From NCBI RefSeq assembly GCF_963675165.1, contig NC_087380.1, positions 2,967,803-3,031,802 of the forward strand: a stretch of DNA of 64,000 bases, given 5' to 3'. Both the position numbers and the translations under genes were made by a program. This DNA comes from Halichondria panicea. Lineage: Eukaryota > Porifera > Demospongiae > Suberitida > Halichondriidae. The notes under the pieces were generated by a model. The model ran no database searches, was not told the origin of the DNA, and saw nothing but the letters and a program-made list of their open reading frames with translations. This document shows positions 63,701-64,000 of this stretch, one piece after another (the stretch's first letter is position 1; every line of letters begins with the position of its first letter).

Positions 63701-64000
63701 GCCACACCCTCTCCTGTAATGCTAACTACGACATTAGTGTGGTGACGACTGCTGTGACTGTGGACTACTCCTGGACTGGACCCAGCGACAACCTCAAAGC
63801 CTCCAGTGATAGTGCTGCTCTCATACTCTCACCAGTGGACCTACCAGCACAGAGCAGCGGAGGCTACACTTGCACTGTAACTGTACGCCCTACAAACATA
63901 TCTGCATTTATCAACCCTGCCTCAGACTCTGATACTTACCACCTCACTGTACTAGGTGAGTGAAGGGATGGGGTAACCGTATAATGCTTTATGCATAATA
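54795..64000 (+). CDS. Large modular Ig/FN3 surface or secreted protein, 5' part
   Basis: Twenty exons are visible and the gene runs past the window. Exon 1, 54795-54864, is the signal peptide. Ig-like: 55152-55439, 55507-55836. FN3: 55891-56184, 56240-56518. Ig-like: 56583-56936, 56980-57258, 57325-57579, 57797-58114, 58162-58479, 58529-58843, 58896-59258, 60133-60480, 60531-60839, 61151-61453, 61500-61808, 62245-62547, 62593-62901, 63298-63600, 63647-63955. Every exon is one domain and every junction is phase 1; together about 1,985 residues. Typical Ig cores are visible (LTLTC...W...YTCTV). No membrane span has appeared yet. Many N-x-S/T sites indicate an extracellular protein. The last seven Ig exons are near-identical pairs. 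Such proteins usually act in adhesion or recognition; partner unknown. Confidence 0.85.
56519..56582 (+). other. GC-AG intron in Ig gene
   Basis: The intron between the second FN3 exon and the next Ig exon begins GCATGC and ends CACAG. Phase and length (64 nt) fit, and no GT donor nearby keeps the frame. GC-AG introns are a known minor variant of the major class. Confidence 0.7.
59441..59600. mobile_element. Diverged MITE in Ig gene intron
   Basis: CGTATGGTGGAAATTTCGTA and its inverted partner TACCCACCATACG bound about 160 bp with inner CGAAAATT words. It resembles the CCGTATAG family and is probably an old member. Confidence 0.5.
60925..60967. repeat. Small hairpin in Ig gene intron
   Basis: GCTCAATCTGACCC and GGGTCAGATTGAGC face each other around a 14-base loop. 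A broken copy lies at 62985-63005 in the equivalent intron of a later pair. Confidence 0.6.
63135..63192. mobile_element. 58-bp hairpin, TAGTCTCAT family
   Basis: TAGTCTCATAAATCAGCC and GGCTGATTCATGAGACTA form the arms, as in the 60-bp insertion at 33128. A single arm also occurs near 14400-14420. Confidence 0.7.

Larger units (their letters stand above)
60531..63955 (+). repeat. Tandemly duplicated Ig exon pairs
   Basis: Exons of two kinds alternate: type 1 (60531, 61500, 62593, 63647; each 309 nt, VSSPTPVYHGTSHTLSCNA-like) and type 2 (61151, 62245, 63298; each 303 nt, SSPLPVTAGSSLNLTCSV-like). The repeat step is about 1.05-1.1 kb from one type 2 exon to the next. Introns are also alike: GTAAGCACTGTCATAG after every type 2 exon, and a GTCAGATTGAGCATACCA word at 60955 and 62994. 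Recent duplication or conversion is the likely cause. Confidence 0.9.

Noticed and set aside
60531..63955. CRISPR-like regular repeats
   Set aside because: The periodic pattern consists of coding Ig exons of 303-309 nt in an animal gene.

Overview
The window is animal nuclear DNA, most likely from a sponge (Porifera, probably a demosponge). I infer this from short GT-AG introns, phase-1 Ig/FN3 exon modules, a metazoan LKB1 kinase gene, a long intronless protein with GG-A-hydrophobic beta-helix repeats and a multi-pass membrane end, a kelch-type protein, and many small palindromic elements in AT-rich spacers. No species is claimed. Exon boundaries were placed by hand from splice signals, reading phase and family knowledge; no alignment or transcript data were used.

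Layout. 1-3.5 kb: a broken recombinase-like fragment (-), the last two exons of an unidentified gene (+), and several hairpin elements. 3.5-4.7 kb: a kelch-like gene (-) with one frame break. 5.6-13.8 kb: a ten-exon receptor gene (-) encoding signal peptide, C-type lectin, four Ig, two FN3, a membrane span and a cytoplasmic tail. 15.8-20.3 kb: an intronless gene (+) for a secreted/membrane beta-helix protein with 8-9 membrane spans, interrupted by one in-frame TGA. 20.7-26.5 kb: STK11/LKB1 (-), complete over nine exons and including a minor-class AT-AC intron. 27.9-32.8 kb: a PX-BAR sorting nexin of the SNX7/SNX30 group (+), head to head with STK11.

32-55 kb: a four-copy tandem array. Each 5.5-6.9 kb unit holds the last two exons of the sorting nexin, an intronless 7TM receptor gene with its own TATA box, remains of a secreted sushi-domain gene (-), and the signal-peptide exon of an Ig gene (+). 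The simplest reading is that a segment from intron 9 of the nexin to intron 1 of the Ig gene was copied in tandem. Only the first nexin end and the last Ig start remain joined to complete genes. Unit-specific insertions are dated relative to the duplication by the empty sites in sister units.

54.8-64 kb: the Ig gene itself (+), with 20 exons visible, two FN3 domains and 17 Ig-like domains. The last seven Ig exons are recent duplicates, and the gene runs off the window.

The CLEC/Ig/FN3 receptor, the beta-helix membrane protein, the 7TM array and the Ig gene are all cell-surface types in an expanding, rearranging neighbourhood, so a role in recognition or sensing is plausible but unproven. STK11 and the sorting nexin are conserved housekeeping genes between them.
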